DNA from: a virus
Virus record (IMG/VR): IMGVR_UViG_3300042691_013751
Span: 1-57,196 of that record
Strand: one strand, 5' to 3'
DNA: 57,196 nucleotides
Part shown: positions 39,172 to 48,500 of the stretch, one piece after another
Position numbering within the stretch: the first letter of the stretch is position 1
Layout: the number at the start of each line of letters is the position of its first letter
Program-made: the position numbers and the translations under genes
Notes under the pieces: model-generated
What the model was told of the DNA's origin: nothing
What the model saw: only the letters and a program-made list of their open reading frames with translations
Database searches by the model: none

Positions 39172-40086
39172 TTAGACGCCGGGTGTACCGTAAGCGCCAC
39201 GCCAGTCAGTCCAACCCACGTCGTAACGTTCGGTTGCCTTATAGCGCATGGAGTCGGTTTCGAAGTCGCCTTCCATGGTCTTCTCAAGCGCACGACGCAT
39301 CATGAGCTTCAGACCTTCTGGAGCGTCGGTTTGCACCCACCATGCGTTAGGGTTTGTCAAACGAGACAGCACTGTTGCGCCTTCGTCCAGCAGGCCGATA
39401 GACTTCACAGGGTTGATGTCGTTGTTTGCAGTGCCTGCACGCAAAACGGACTTCAACAACACTTCAGCTTGGAAGACGTTACCAGGAGCCACCACCAATT
39501 GCGTGGGGTTCAGGCGAATCTTCTTGCCGTTGTTGTCAACAGCTTGGCGAATCTGGATCAACATCTGTTCCAGAGAAGTCTGGGACAGGTTGGCCGCAGT
39601 AGACAGCAAGTTGCTGGTTGTGCCGTTAACGATAGGGTGCGCGTTGGAGTTCAACTGAACGCCGTCGCCGCCTTGATACGAGCTGTTGAAAGCGCGGTTC
39701 AAAACGTTGGCAGACAGCGTTTCTTTGGTTTCGATCAAAGATTGTGCCAAGTGCTTGGCATAAGTTTGACCCAGACGCACGTGGTCGCCGTCTTCCACCA
39801 GCACTTTTGTCAACGCGAAGGCCAAGCCATACACGTTATAGACATAGCGCTTGAGGAACAGAACGCCACCTTGTTGGTACGTAACCGGGCTGCCATCAGG
39901 CAACTGCGGTGCTGCACCAAACCCGTACAGGACGGGCTCTTCGTGGTAGTTACGTGGGATGCCTTGTTCTTCGCGGAAGACGCGAGACCATTCATCTTTA
40001 CGTTGATCGTAGACACCGTCGAACACTTCACTGAGAATAGGTTCGACGATGCTACGAAAGTCGGTACTGCGCATTGGAGCGGCCAT
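39172..40086 (-). CDS. Major capsid protein
   Basis: 304 residues. Typical HK97-fold phage capsid signs: TDFRSIVEPILSEVFDGVYD at the start, NYHEEPVLYGFGAAPQLPDG, LVVAPGNVFQAEVLLKSVLR, NAWWVQTDAPEGLKLMMRR and a terminal RYKATERYDVGWTDWRGAYG. The length fits small podovirus capsids. It is preceded by a full AGGAGG and lies between a probable minor head protein and decoration gene, after scaffold. I do not see a protease gene, so the N-terminus probably stays uncut. Confidence 0.85.
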   Translation of the reverse strand: MAAPMRSTDFRSIVEPILSEVFDGVYDQRKDEWSRVFREEQGIPRNYHEEPVLYGFGAAPQLPDGSPVTYQQGGVLFLKRYVYNVYGLAFALTKVLVEDGDHVRLGQTYAKHLAQSLIETKETLSANVLNRAFNSSYQGGDGVQLNSNAHPIVNGTTSNLLSTAANLSQTSLEQMLIQIRQAVDNNGKKIRLNPTQLVVAPGNVFQAEVLLKSVLRAGTANNDINPVKSIGLLDEGATVLSRLTNPNAWWVQTDAPEGLKLMMRRALEKTMEGDFETDSMRYKATERYDVGWTDWRGAYGTPGV

Positions 40087-40100
40087 GGTTCACTCCCTCC

Positions 40101-40676
40101 TTAAATTGCTGTGCCAGCAGCACCAGCGAATTGGAATTCGGAGATGGTTGCTTGGACAATTGTGTAAGTATCGCCCCAAGCATTGTCGGGGTACGGCGCG
40201 ATATTGATAATACGCATTTGGGCGCTGTTGCCTGCGCCAACCAAAGTGGTTGACAGAGTGGCTTGCGACAGACCCGTGGTCGTAGAACCAGCAGTCACGT
40301 TGCTCAAATCAGCTTCATCGCCAATTGAGGTTTGGGCCAGTGAGCCATCAGCCTGAATTTCATACACGATGTTTGGATCGGCGTAGAAATAGGCAACGCA
40401 TGAACCGGTCTGGTATGCCGTGTTGGCAGGCCAGTAGTTCGATACGCGACGACGACCAGTGGTGTCAGTCCACTCGACGCCAGCAAAGGCACCAACGAAG
40501 GCGTCTCCAGCGGCAGCGGGTTGAATAACGCCGCCAGTCACATACTTGACTGGTTGGCCCTTGAGGATTGCCGTATTGTAGGCAGAGACGATACCGTCAG
40601 CCAGCGCCGTTGCGCGATCCAGCCCCGAGGGGTGGTACGCGGGACGCAAGCCGAACGGAGCATTTGTAGAAGACAT
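40101..40676 (-). CDS. Head protein (decoration/head fibre candidate, 191 aa)
   Basis: Starts NAPFGLRPAYHPSGLDRA, an N-terminal pattern shared by many small head proteins directly before capsid genes ('PFGlrPv...sG'). Then beta-rich: GQPVKYVTGGVIQPAA, GDAFVGAFAGVEWTDT, RIINIAPYPDNAWGDTYT. It likely decorates or stabilises the capsid. AGGAG ribosome binding site at good spacing. Confidence 0.65.
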   Translation of the reverse strand: MSSTNAPFGLRPAYHPSGLDRATALADGIVSAYNTAILKGQPVKYVTGGVIQPAAAGDAFVGAFAGVEWTDTTGRRRVSNYWPANTAYQTGSCVAYFYADPNIVYEIQADGSLAQTSIGDEADLSNVTAGSTTTGLSQATLSTTLVGAGNSAQMRIINIAPYPDNAWGDTYTIVQATISEFQFAGAAGTAI

Positions 40677-40706
40677 TGTCTTACTCCTATAACGTTCTAA
40701 AGGCCG

Positions 40707-41240
40707 TTACTGAAAAACAGGAACGGGTTTGGCTTGATCGAGACTTGTAATCCCTTCGCCCTCAACAGAACCTAGGCGCCTGCCATTGCTATCGCGGCCA
40801 ATTTGTGACTCAGCTTGAACGCGGATTTTGTCCGCTTCGTCCTGAGGCGCATAGTGGTGCAATTCCGCCATGATGTCTTGGTAGACTTCAGTGGGGAGCT
40901 TGTACAGCAGCATTTCATTGCATGCAATAAAACCAACATGTTCACCGGCTTTCACTCGATAGTTTTCAAAGCCTGGGACCTCTTCGATCGTGACTGCTTG
41001 GTAACCCATGCGCAAGCGCTTGTGGATAGGGTCATATCCATTGGTTGTTGAGAGCCAACAGGTGTGAAATCCCGGAATATCGGGAGGGGTAGGGAGCGAC
41101 TCTTGCGTCCACTCACTGCGGAACATCCTACGACGTTCCTGGGTTGAAACAAAACTTTGCTCAGGCGCTGCGCGTGAAGCATCTTCTGCTGCACGGCTTT
41201 CACGGCCTTCGCGAGTATTCTTTTTGATACGATCATCCAT
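40707..41240 (-). CDS. Conserved hypothetical of the head cluster (177 aa)
   Basis: Charged N-terminus (DDRIKKNTREGRESRAAEDA) then a globular part: FHTCWLSTTNGYDPIHKRLR, MGYQAVTIEEVPGF, EHVGFIACNEMLLYKLP. The 'G-x-x-CWlst-n..Dpi-kR' block occurs in proteins between scaffold and capsid genes of other podoviruses. Function is unknown, probably assembly. Two bases separate it from scaffold. Confidence 0.6.
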   Translation of the reverse strand: MDDRIKKNTREGRESRAAEDASRAAPEQSFVSTQERRRMFRSEWTQESLPTPPDIPGFHTCWLSTTNGYDPIHKRLRMGYQAVTIEEVPGFENYRVKAGEHVGFIACNEMLLYKLPTEVYQDIMAELHHYAPQDEADKIRVQAESQIGRDSNGRRLGSVEGEGITSLDQAKPVPVFQ

Positions 41241-41242
41241 GA

Positions 41243-42223
41243 TTAACCTCTTTTCTGTTGCCGATCGAACTCGGCGTATTTACGAATCATTTTGTTGCGA
41301 AGGTCCGTGTTATCCCACATGCCTGCCTCTTTAATCGCGGCAACGCGCTGTGGAGTTAAACGGAATTCGTTTGCTTTGGTACTTGCTACTGATTCGCGGC
41401 CTGAACTTGACACAACAGATCTCGGTCTAGAGTTTCTCGTACCTGTACTATAACCTGAATTTACGCGATGTGGAAGGTATTTTTGCATGCGATCATCGAG
41501 CTCATCCCAATAGTCAGGAGAAGACGGGTCGTAGCCTTCCTCAGTCAACGCAACGTCAATAGAATGTGCCACTTTTGAGTCAACGTCTTTCATTTGTGGG
41601 TCATACCACGAATTACGTGACATCCAGTCAGCAGCATTACGCTGAACAGCCGGATCGGGCACATTGATGTTTTGCTTAGGCTGTGAAAGCTGCTTGTTTG
41701 CGTTATTTCGCATAGCTTGCAACGACTCCAACTGCCGCTGGTTGTCATACCACAGCTGTTGGGACTTTGTAACCTCAGCGCCGTCACGCGAGTTCACAGC
41801 TTCTTGCATTTTCATCTTGGCGTATTCAACGCGGGTGGCCGCGTCATCAATCGCCTTGTCAAGACGCGCCATTTCTGCGCCAGACGTCTTGGTTTCAAGA
41901 CTTGCAACACGACCTGCAAGTTCTTGGTTCTGCTTACGCAGCGCAGTGATCAAATGATTAGATTCACGTGCCTTTTCGCGGTGGAGTTGCTTTTTAAGCT
42001 TACGCTCCTCACGACGAGCAGCCCTAATGGCTTCTCTTTCCGGATCATCCGTGGTAGCACCTTCACCACTGTCGTCACCGGGGCCCTCGTCATCATCTAG
42101 TGCATCGGTATCGCGGTCTTCCGCTGACTCTTGTGGGTTATTTTCATTGCTAGGCAGTTGCACAACAGCGGAGCCATCAGACTCCTCTGCAACTTGCAAC
42201 TCCAACTTATCTGTAGGCGTCAT
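41243..42223 (-). CDS. Scaffolding protein
   Basis: 326 residues. Very acidic first third (DTDALDDDEGPGDDSGEGAT), a long charged coiled coil (REERKLKKQLHREKARESNH), Gln/Asn-rich helices and a basic C-terminus ending YAEFDRQQKRG. This is the usual composition of phage scaffolds that fill the procapsid and leave before packaging. The gene order portal, scaffold, capsid agrees. GAAAGG ribosome binding site before the ATG. Confidence 0.75.
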   Translation of the reverse strand: MTPTDKLELQVAEESDGSAVVQLPSNENNPQESAEDRDTDALDDDEGPGDDSGEGATTDDPEREAIRAARREERKLKKQLHREKARESNHLITALRKQNQELAGRVASLETKTSGAEMARLDKAIDDAATRVEYAKMKMQEAVNSRDGAEVTKSQQLWYDNQRQLESLQAMRNNANKQLSQPKQNINVPDPAVQRNAADWMSRNSWYDPQMKDVDSKVAHSIDVALTEEGYDPSSPDYWDELDDRMQKYLPHRVNSGYSTGTRNSRPRSVVSSSGRESVASTKANEFRLTPQRVAAIKEAGMWDNTDLRNKMIRKYAEFDRQQKRG

Positions 42224-42242
42224 GTCAGTTTCCTTTCAAAAC

Positions 42243-42665
42243 TTAGATGAATGCTTTAATGTCACGAGGGTCACCCGTAACTTTGCCGATCAGCTCGTGG
42301 TCGTTGAAAAACGTAAAGAGGCACTTACCTTCTGCGCCTTTTTCATCTTTAAAGTCAATCTCCCAACGATCACCACCCCACTTAGGCACTCGCACAAACT
42401 CGCCTACTTGCGCCCATGAGCCTTCAGGCCAGGGTTCCATAGACTCGCGTTTGCGAAAGGCCAAAGGTCCAATGGCAATAACTTTGCCGACCATGGTGTT
42501 CCACTTTTCGGTTTCTTTAGTCTCTTGCGGAATAAAGATACCCGCGGATGAGACTTTTTCCTTGACAGCACGAAGTTGCACAAGCACACGTGCACCATAT
42601 GGCGCCATCAATGGGTCTACGGTAGGAAACGCTTCTTCAAGCGTCTGTTCAATGTCATTCGACAT
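42243..42665 (-). CDS. GroES-like co-chaperonin
   Basis: 140 residues. PYGARVLVQLRAVKEK begins the ten-stranded barrel, SSAGIFIPQETKETEKWNTM is the mobile loop with the hydrophobic tripeptide IFI used to bind GroEL, and GKVIAIGPLAF and GEFVRVPKWGGDRWEID follow as in Cpn10. Like T4 gp31 it probably replaces host GroES so that GroEL can fold the capsid protein; it sits just upstream of the scaffold and capsid genes. It is longer than host GroES (about 95 residues). No GroEL gene is present. Confidence 0.8.
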   Translation of the reverse strand: MSNDIEQTLEEAFPTVDPLMAPYGARVLVQLRAVKEKVSSAGIFIPQETKETEKWNTMVGKVIAIGPLAFRKRESMEPWPEGSWAQVGEFVRVPKWGGDRWEIDFKDEKGAEGKCLFTFFNDHELIGKVTGDPRDIKAFI

Positions 42666-42840
42666 TTTTTTCCTCTTCTAAAAGTTGGTTAAGGATGGAC
42701 AAGGCTTCTTCCAAGCCTAGGTGACGGCCGACTAAACGCTGATAGGAGTCAAAATCAGCAACGTAGCCTTGTGTTAGGCTACTTGCGATCTTGGCTTGCT
42801 CAGTTTTTATGCGGCCAATGAAATCTGCAAGCAATGACAT
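42655..42840 (-). CDS. Small helical protein (61 aa)
   Basis: LLADFIGRIKTEQAKIASSL, QGYVADFDSYQRLVGRHLGL and ALSILNQLLEEEK: an all-helical mini-protein of a type often found between portal and GroES or scaffold genes ('...q.Y..lvG.~.gL..al..l..ll'). It overlaps the GroES-like start by 11 bases. Function unknown. Confidence 0.6.
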   Translation of the reverse strand: MSLLADFIGRIKTEQAKIASSLTQGYVADFDSYQRLVGRHLGLEEALSILNQLLEEEKNVE

Positions 42841-42846
42841 CGCTGA

Positions 42847-43029
42847 TTAGCGGCCACGACCTGCAGGTTTCTTCACGGGGACTGCCATGGCGATCATCAA
42901 GCCCGGCATTTTGCCGCTTTTGACTTTGCCGCCTTTGGCATATTTTGGCATTGAGCCCTTACCAGGTGCCTCAACTGTAGGCGACTTGCCCATTGCAAGT
43001 TGCTTGTGCATGTTAATCATTTCAGACAT
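42847..43029 (-). CDS. Small basic Gly/Lys-rich protein (60 aa)
   Basis: SEMINMHKQLAMGKSPTVE then SMPKYAKGGKVKSGKMPGLM and VKKPAGRGR. Highly positive, with the KYAKGG element also present in the 182-residue protein (38117). Overlaps the portal stop by eight bases. Perhaps binds DNA or scaffolds assembly; no family function is known. Confidence 0.55.
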   Translation of the reverse strand: MSEMINMHKQLAMGKSPTVEAPGKGSMPKYAKGGKVKSGKMPGLMIAMAVPVKKPAGRGR

Positions 43030-45589
43030 CAGGTGCTCCTAAGGTAGGTTGTTGCATTTGCTGACTCAGAGTTGCCTGAATCGCATTTTGCGCGTCAATA
43101 GCAGTTTTGAACTGCTCATGCTGCAGGCTCGCAGCATCTTTAGTCAGCTCAGCCGACTTAATTCTTTCCTGCGTAAGGTTATTCTCAGTGTTCTTGGCCA
43201 TCTCAATCTGCTTGCCAAGCATGAACTCCTGATTGTCCTGCTGCAGCTCAACGGTTTTGATCTGGATTTCAGCCTGATCCTTGGCGGCGCGGCGTTGCGT
43301 CTCGGCCATGCTTGTCTGCACAAAGGCTTGAGTTGCAGGATCCATGGGTGGGCTACCAGACAATTGCTGAATAGCGGCCATTGCTTGCTTAATGACTTCA
43401 CCAATGGGGCCAAGCTGCGCTTGCGTGTCTTGGTGAACGTGCTGACCAACAGCTGCCAGCAGCTGGTCTGCTTGCCCTGGCAGTGATTGCTCTTTCATAA
43501 CGTTGAAAGGTCGCTGTAAGGCAACGCTTGCATAGCTATCAACCTGGTTCAAGTACCACAAAGCCAAGTGCTGCTTCAAGTGCTCAAGGCAGTTAGGTAT
43601 GAACATCTTGGCCATGATGGGATTAGCACCATACAACGGGTCTTGCAAGTAGCTGAGGTGCATTTGAATATGCGCCAAATGATCCTGTTGTGGGAATGCG
43701 CCTACTGGCTTGCCAAGCGTCATGGCTACGTTTTCCAACGCCGGGTTCATCTCTTTAACGTTGGCCGGATCAGGCAGAACTTCGTTAATGTCAGGCAACT
43801 TGAGCTGCTTAAGGATACGCTTCTCAACGGCCAAGCGGTTGTACAAGTCAGGGTTAGCCTGGGCACGTGCTGCCAAAGCTTGAATCTGCGCGTACCGCTG
43901 CGTCTCAGCAAAGATGTGCGGGTCAGACACCGGTATGATATCAGACTCGCGGTTGAAGTCATCTTTTTCAACGCCCAGGTCTCTAACCATCTCACCCATG
44001 CGCTGCTCATCAAAGTACCAGCGATTCAAGCGGTTGAGAATCTTAAGAACTCGAGCTTGGCTATTATGGATACGCGCGTGGATGGCTGAGAAGACCGCAG
44101 CGCCTTGCTCAATCAAAGCCTGTGTAGTACCTACAGGCGCGTTGGAATTGATGTCTGCGATCTTTTCCTCGGCGGTGGTGACCACACCCTTGGCTGCAGA
44201 GGTAACCCAACCCAGCAACTGGAACAACACCTGCGATGGTGGATTGAATGGCACAGGCATGGCAATCTTACGAATGTCATCCACACCAGGTGCGCCTTCA
44301 ATCTCCGAGACCTGCGTAGGCTCAATGCTGACAGACTGGCCAGAAATCTTGGCGCCTTTCAGCTTCAGCATGGTTGGCGCGTTGTTGATATGCGCGGAGT
44401 CCAGCAAAGCACGAAGCGTGCCGGTCAATGCTGCAGACAATCCACCAATGAGATGCGGCAAGCCAATGGCATATGCACCACGCCATGGAATGAACTTAAA
44501 CTCCACCAGCCAGTCAAGCTTGGCCATGGACTCATCGCCATCTTCCCAGTTACGATACAGGCCTACAACATCTCGTGTAGTCTCATCAATCATCAAGATG
44601 TAAGGCGCCCGCTCACCACTGGAGAACCTATCATCTTCCAGCTCAAGCCAAGTGTAGATGTGGTACACACGGCGCACACCGTCAATGTTATCTGCCTGTG
44701 GGGACTTGCCTTCGATCTTATTGTTGGCTTTTTGAGGCTTGGATTCTTCAGGCTCCATGCTTGTGCGATAGATCTCTACGTCGCAATAGAGTTTTCGCGA
44801 TACACGAAGCTCGAATTCTTCCTGCGTGATGTCATTGACCTCAGTCACGCGGCTGGCAGTGTAGAAGTTTGCCGCAGCAAAAGGCAAATACACGTTGTCA
44901 ATAGGCACAAACTCAGCGCAGGGGCGACGCTTTTGGTCGTCGTACCACATCTTCAGATACTGCGAACCGCCCAAAGGTTGCTGTGTTAGCAACTGCTCAA
45001 GCTCGTCGCGGTATTCTTCAATCTGCTCGGTCAATTGCCAGTTCATGTAGTCACGTTTGCGCTCGGCACGTATGACTTTCTCATCGGTAACCTCACCGAT
45101 GATCTTGGTTTTGACTGGCCCATCAACTGGGAATAGTTCTTTAATGGCGCGGGCTGAGAAGTCAACACAAGCCTCGGCCATGACTGGGTGCACAACCTTG
45201 GAAGCGCCGGTAAACTGAGCTCCGCCAGGCGCGTCATTGCCCAAGCCTGTACGCTTTAAGCCTTCTTCATATTGCTTATCACGTTCTTCACGAGCTTCTT
45301 TGTCTTTCTCAATGAGGTCCAGGTACTTAATGGCAATGTTGCCAAGGTCTGAGATGTTTAACGAGTCGGCTAAGTTCTCGTAAAAGTCAGGCGACTCATC
45401 GGGGCCTAAGATCTTGTCGTCAAGTCGAACAATGGCCGAGCCATCGGGAAGTTCCTCAACATCCGATGGGCCTGTGTCATCAAAGATCTCGAATATTGAG
45501 GGGTTGTCCTCTTCGTCAGACTGCGCTTCGTCTTCGATCGGGTCTATAAAGCGACCCGCATCTTGAGGAATTGGAAACTCGGTTGCCAT
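43022..45589 (-). CDS. Portal protein
   Basis: 855 residues, large for a portal but usual for this podovirus group. Diagnostic pieces: AREERDKQYEEGLKRTGLGN, AQFTGASKVVHPVMAEACVD, QQPLGGSQYLKMWYDDQKRR, LVEFKFIPWRGAYAIGLPHL and VTSAAKGVVTTAEEKIADIN. The C-terminal 150 residues are a long Gln-rich coiled coil (barrel and crown helices). It forms the dodecamer at the head vertex for packaging and tail joining. TAATG coupling with the 1616-residue gene upstream. Confidence 0.85.
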   Translation of the reverse strand: MATEFPIPQDAGRFIDPIEDEAQSDEEDNPSIFEIFDDTGPSDVEELPDGSAIVRLDDKILGPDESPDFYENLADSLNISDLGNIAIKYLDLIEKDKEAREERDKQYEEGLKRTGLGNDAPGGAQFTGASKVVHPVMAEACVDFSARAIKELFPVDGPVKTKIIGEVTDEKVIRAERKRDYMNWQLTEQIEEYRDELEQLLTQQPLGGSQYLKMWYDDQKRRPCAEFVPIDNVYLPFAAANFYTASRVTEVNDITQEEFELRVSRKLYCDVEIYRTSMEPEESKPQKANNKIEGKSPQADNIDGVRRVYHIYTWLELEDDRFSSGERAPYILMIDETTRDVVGLYRNWEDGDESMAKLDWLVEFKFIPWRGAYAIGLPHLIGGLSAALTGTLRALLDSAHINNAPTMLKLKGAKISGQSVSIEPTQVSEIEGAPGVDDIRKIAMPVPFNPPSQVLFQLLGWVTSAAKGVVTTAEEKIADINSNAPVGTTQALIEQGAAVFSAIHARIHNSQARVLKILNRLNRWYFDEQRMGEMVRDLGVEKDDFNRESDIIPVSDPHIFAETQRYAQIQALAARAQANPDLYNRLAVEKRILKQLKLPDINEVLPDPANVKEMNPALENVAMTLGKPVGAFPQQDHLAHIQMHLSYLQDPLYGANPIMAKMFIPNCLEHLKQHLALWYLNQVDSYASVALQRPFNVMKEQSLPGQADQLLAAVGQHVHQDTQAQLGPIGEVIKQAMAAIQQLSGSPPMDPATQAFVQTSMAETQRRAAKDQAEIQIKTVELQQDNQEFMLGKQIEMAKNTENNLTQERIKSAELTKDAASLQHEQFKTAIDAQNAIQATLSQQMQQPTLGAPDV

Positions 45590-48500
45590 TATTTACCCCG
45601 CATCATAATTTCAAATCGCATTTGCTCTACGCTCGGATTTTGCTTGACTATACCACCGTGTGCCTTGTTTATAAAGGCTCGACCTGGTATTTGTGTACGT
45701 GAAGCCCGCTCGGCTTCCATTTGAACCAATGCTTCCAACTCGGCTTGAGTCTTAGCACGTTGGCCAAGTTGCATGCCCATGGTGTTATTGTGCATGTCCA
45801 TGTCGTAGTCTCGAGGCATCTTGCCTCCGAACAGCGACTTAACGGCTTGCACGGGTGAAGTGGCCACCTCATGCGCTTTGCCTAAGAACTCCGCAGTGCC
45901 AGGCCCGTACTTACGTGTAAGGGTACCAGCTGCCAGCATATGTCGTGCTGCGTCACGCTGATCGTCTTGCCCCTTCTGACCTGGGTACATCTCATAGGCC
46001 ACAGTCTCCGAGTAAGTCGGAACACTAAATAGCCACGGGGTCTTAACTTCAGGCTTCTTTTTAACAGAACCGCCGGACTGGTAGCCTTCAGGCGCACCGC
46101 CACCAAGCTCACGTCGCGCAGACTCTAGCCGCTGAATGAAATACTCGCGCAACGCGGCAGACATAGTCTCACCCTCATCCGGCATCCACAACCCATAAAT
46201 CTCATCCTCACCATTGCGCAGCTCTTCAAGTGCGCGGGCAATCTCTCTATCAGCGTCAACGCTATCATCCATGTCCTCTACAGCGTCCATGAACTGCGTA
46301 GCGGCGTCATTGGCAGCTTCTTGCATTTGCGTAGAAAGTGCAACAGCAGGTGGTGCATTGTTATAGTGCTCATCAACTCTACGAGCCAGCAATTCACGTT
46401 GTGCGTGGTTAAAGTTTTCCCATTCACCCATAAGGTGATTGCGTATCAAGTCCACAATGCGAGGCAGGTCTTCACGGTCATTGACATCAGTAAGCTGATC
46501 TGCAAGGTTTTGCATATCATTTACTTGATCAAGATTCAGTACTGCGCCTACTTGATTCATAGTCGATAGCTGAACTACTGTGGGTATAGGGTCTCTACGC
46601 GCTATGTTTGCAGGCGCGGGGGCAGGTGCTTGGGCAGGCTGCTGCGCACGTTGCGCGGCCACAACCATGTTGTTAAAGTTATCCAGCACTCCACGCATAG
46701 CCTCTGCACGTACAGGGCCAGGCGGAATATCACGGTAGGCGGGGTGATCAAATTGTCCCATCTCCAACACGGTAGCCGTGTTCATAAGGTCTGGGAGATT
46801 AAGCGTGCCATCGCGATTGCGCCCCAGTTCAAGGAGCTCGGCTGCAACTTGTCGAGATTGCGCTGTTTCAAGCTGATCAGCCAAGTCATACAGTGCGCGT
46901 TCTACAAGCTCAGAAAGCTGATTGTTGGCAGCGTCGCGCAAAGCTGTGGCAAAGCCGCCTGGGTCAAGTCGAGGGTTAATGACCTCGGCAGTGCGTGCTG
47001 CAATAGTTTCTACACGCTCAGCAAGGTGAACGCCTTCGCTTCGCGCAAGGTCATCAATGATGCTATCACGCATACCCGTGTAGTCAATGGCAGGTATTGT
47101 TGCAGGTGCAGGCGCTGGTGCAGGCGCAGGCGCAGGCAAGTTAGCGCCATGCTGCATGTCAGGCTCAAACAGGTTGGCAAAGTTGAAGTTGTTAGCAGGG
47201 GCTTGTTGCGCCGCGCGTTCAGTGTCACCAATAATGACGGTCAGCAGTTGTGCTGCGTTCTCAGCCTGCGCATTAGTAAGACCCGCAAAGAAGGTGCCTC
47301 GTGCACGCTGCAACGCGTTATCACGCATAGCTGTTAAGTTGACCATTGTCATGTCGGGGTCACGCAAACGTGCCAGCATTTCTTCAACAGTGTCAAGCGG
47401 TATGTTGTAGACTGTTGCGTAATCATTCGCGTCAAGGCCGTTGCGAACGATGTCTTGCAAAGCCATTGACACAACTGCAGGTGCAGGAACCGGAGCTGGT
47501 GCCGGCAGCGGCACAACTTCACGCAAACGGCGATCATGGTAGTCAATGACGCCTTCTAAGTCAGTGATGAACTCAATGATCCCGTCGGAAATGCTGTTGT
47601 TAAACGTGCTGGTGGAGTTTGAGAATTGAAACTCATCATCCATGATTGCGGTTTGCAAACTGCGTAGTGCAGCAGGTATTTCTTCAGCGCGTCTGCCATC
47701 TAAGAATTCTGCTATACGCCCGCGTAAAACACCGCGCACAGCGTCGCCTACGCGCTCATTGTGCGCGTTTGCTGCGGAATCAGCAGCGTTGTTTATCGCA
47801 GACTCGATGCTTGTACGGGTATTTGTAAGTATCGTTTCGAGATTGCGATCATGCGCAAGACTTAGCTCAGTGCTTGCTGCAGGGGCTGCGACAGGTGGCG
47901 GTGCTTCAATTACAGCGCGTATTTGCTCTCTGGTCGCAAAGCGTGGAAGCTGCGATAAGTCCGCAGCTGCCACATCATCTTTGTACTTGCCTGTGAAATT
48001 GGCAAGCTCACGTGCTGACGAGTTCTTTATGTCAATTGCGCCAATATGCTCAAGGTTGTCACCAGCACTGCGAATCTCGTCTGCGCGGCTATTCAAGTAC
48101 GCAATCACGCCTTCATGATACTTAGGATCCACATCACCATTCTTAAAGCCTGACACGTAGCCTATGTTGTAGAGTGGCGCGCCGGGGCCGTATGACGACT
48201 TGTTAAACTCAAGCGTGGCTACGGGCAACCCTGTATTACCGTCGCGGATGTCTGCGATTTTTTGGTCACCAACAACAACGCGATCAGCGTAGCCGCTAAC
48301 TTGACGACCTACCATGTCATTAAGCTCACCAGTGGCGACGTTGTAAATAGGCAAATACGTGCGAGTGCTGCCTGGGCTCCATGGGTTCTTTACATCTCTG
48401 CCTGCGCTGCCGCCTTGACCAATGCAGTGATCCAGCACTGTAGTAGGCTCACTAAGGATACGCGTAACTTGTGCTGCATCCAGGCCACGTTCTTGTGAAA

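Noticed and set aside
39166-40104. Long open frame (312 codons) on the + strand opposite the capsid gene
   Set aside because: It mirrors the capsid codons, has no ribosome binding site, and gives a Val/Leu/His-rich product typical of antisense frames.
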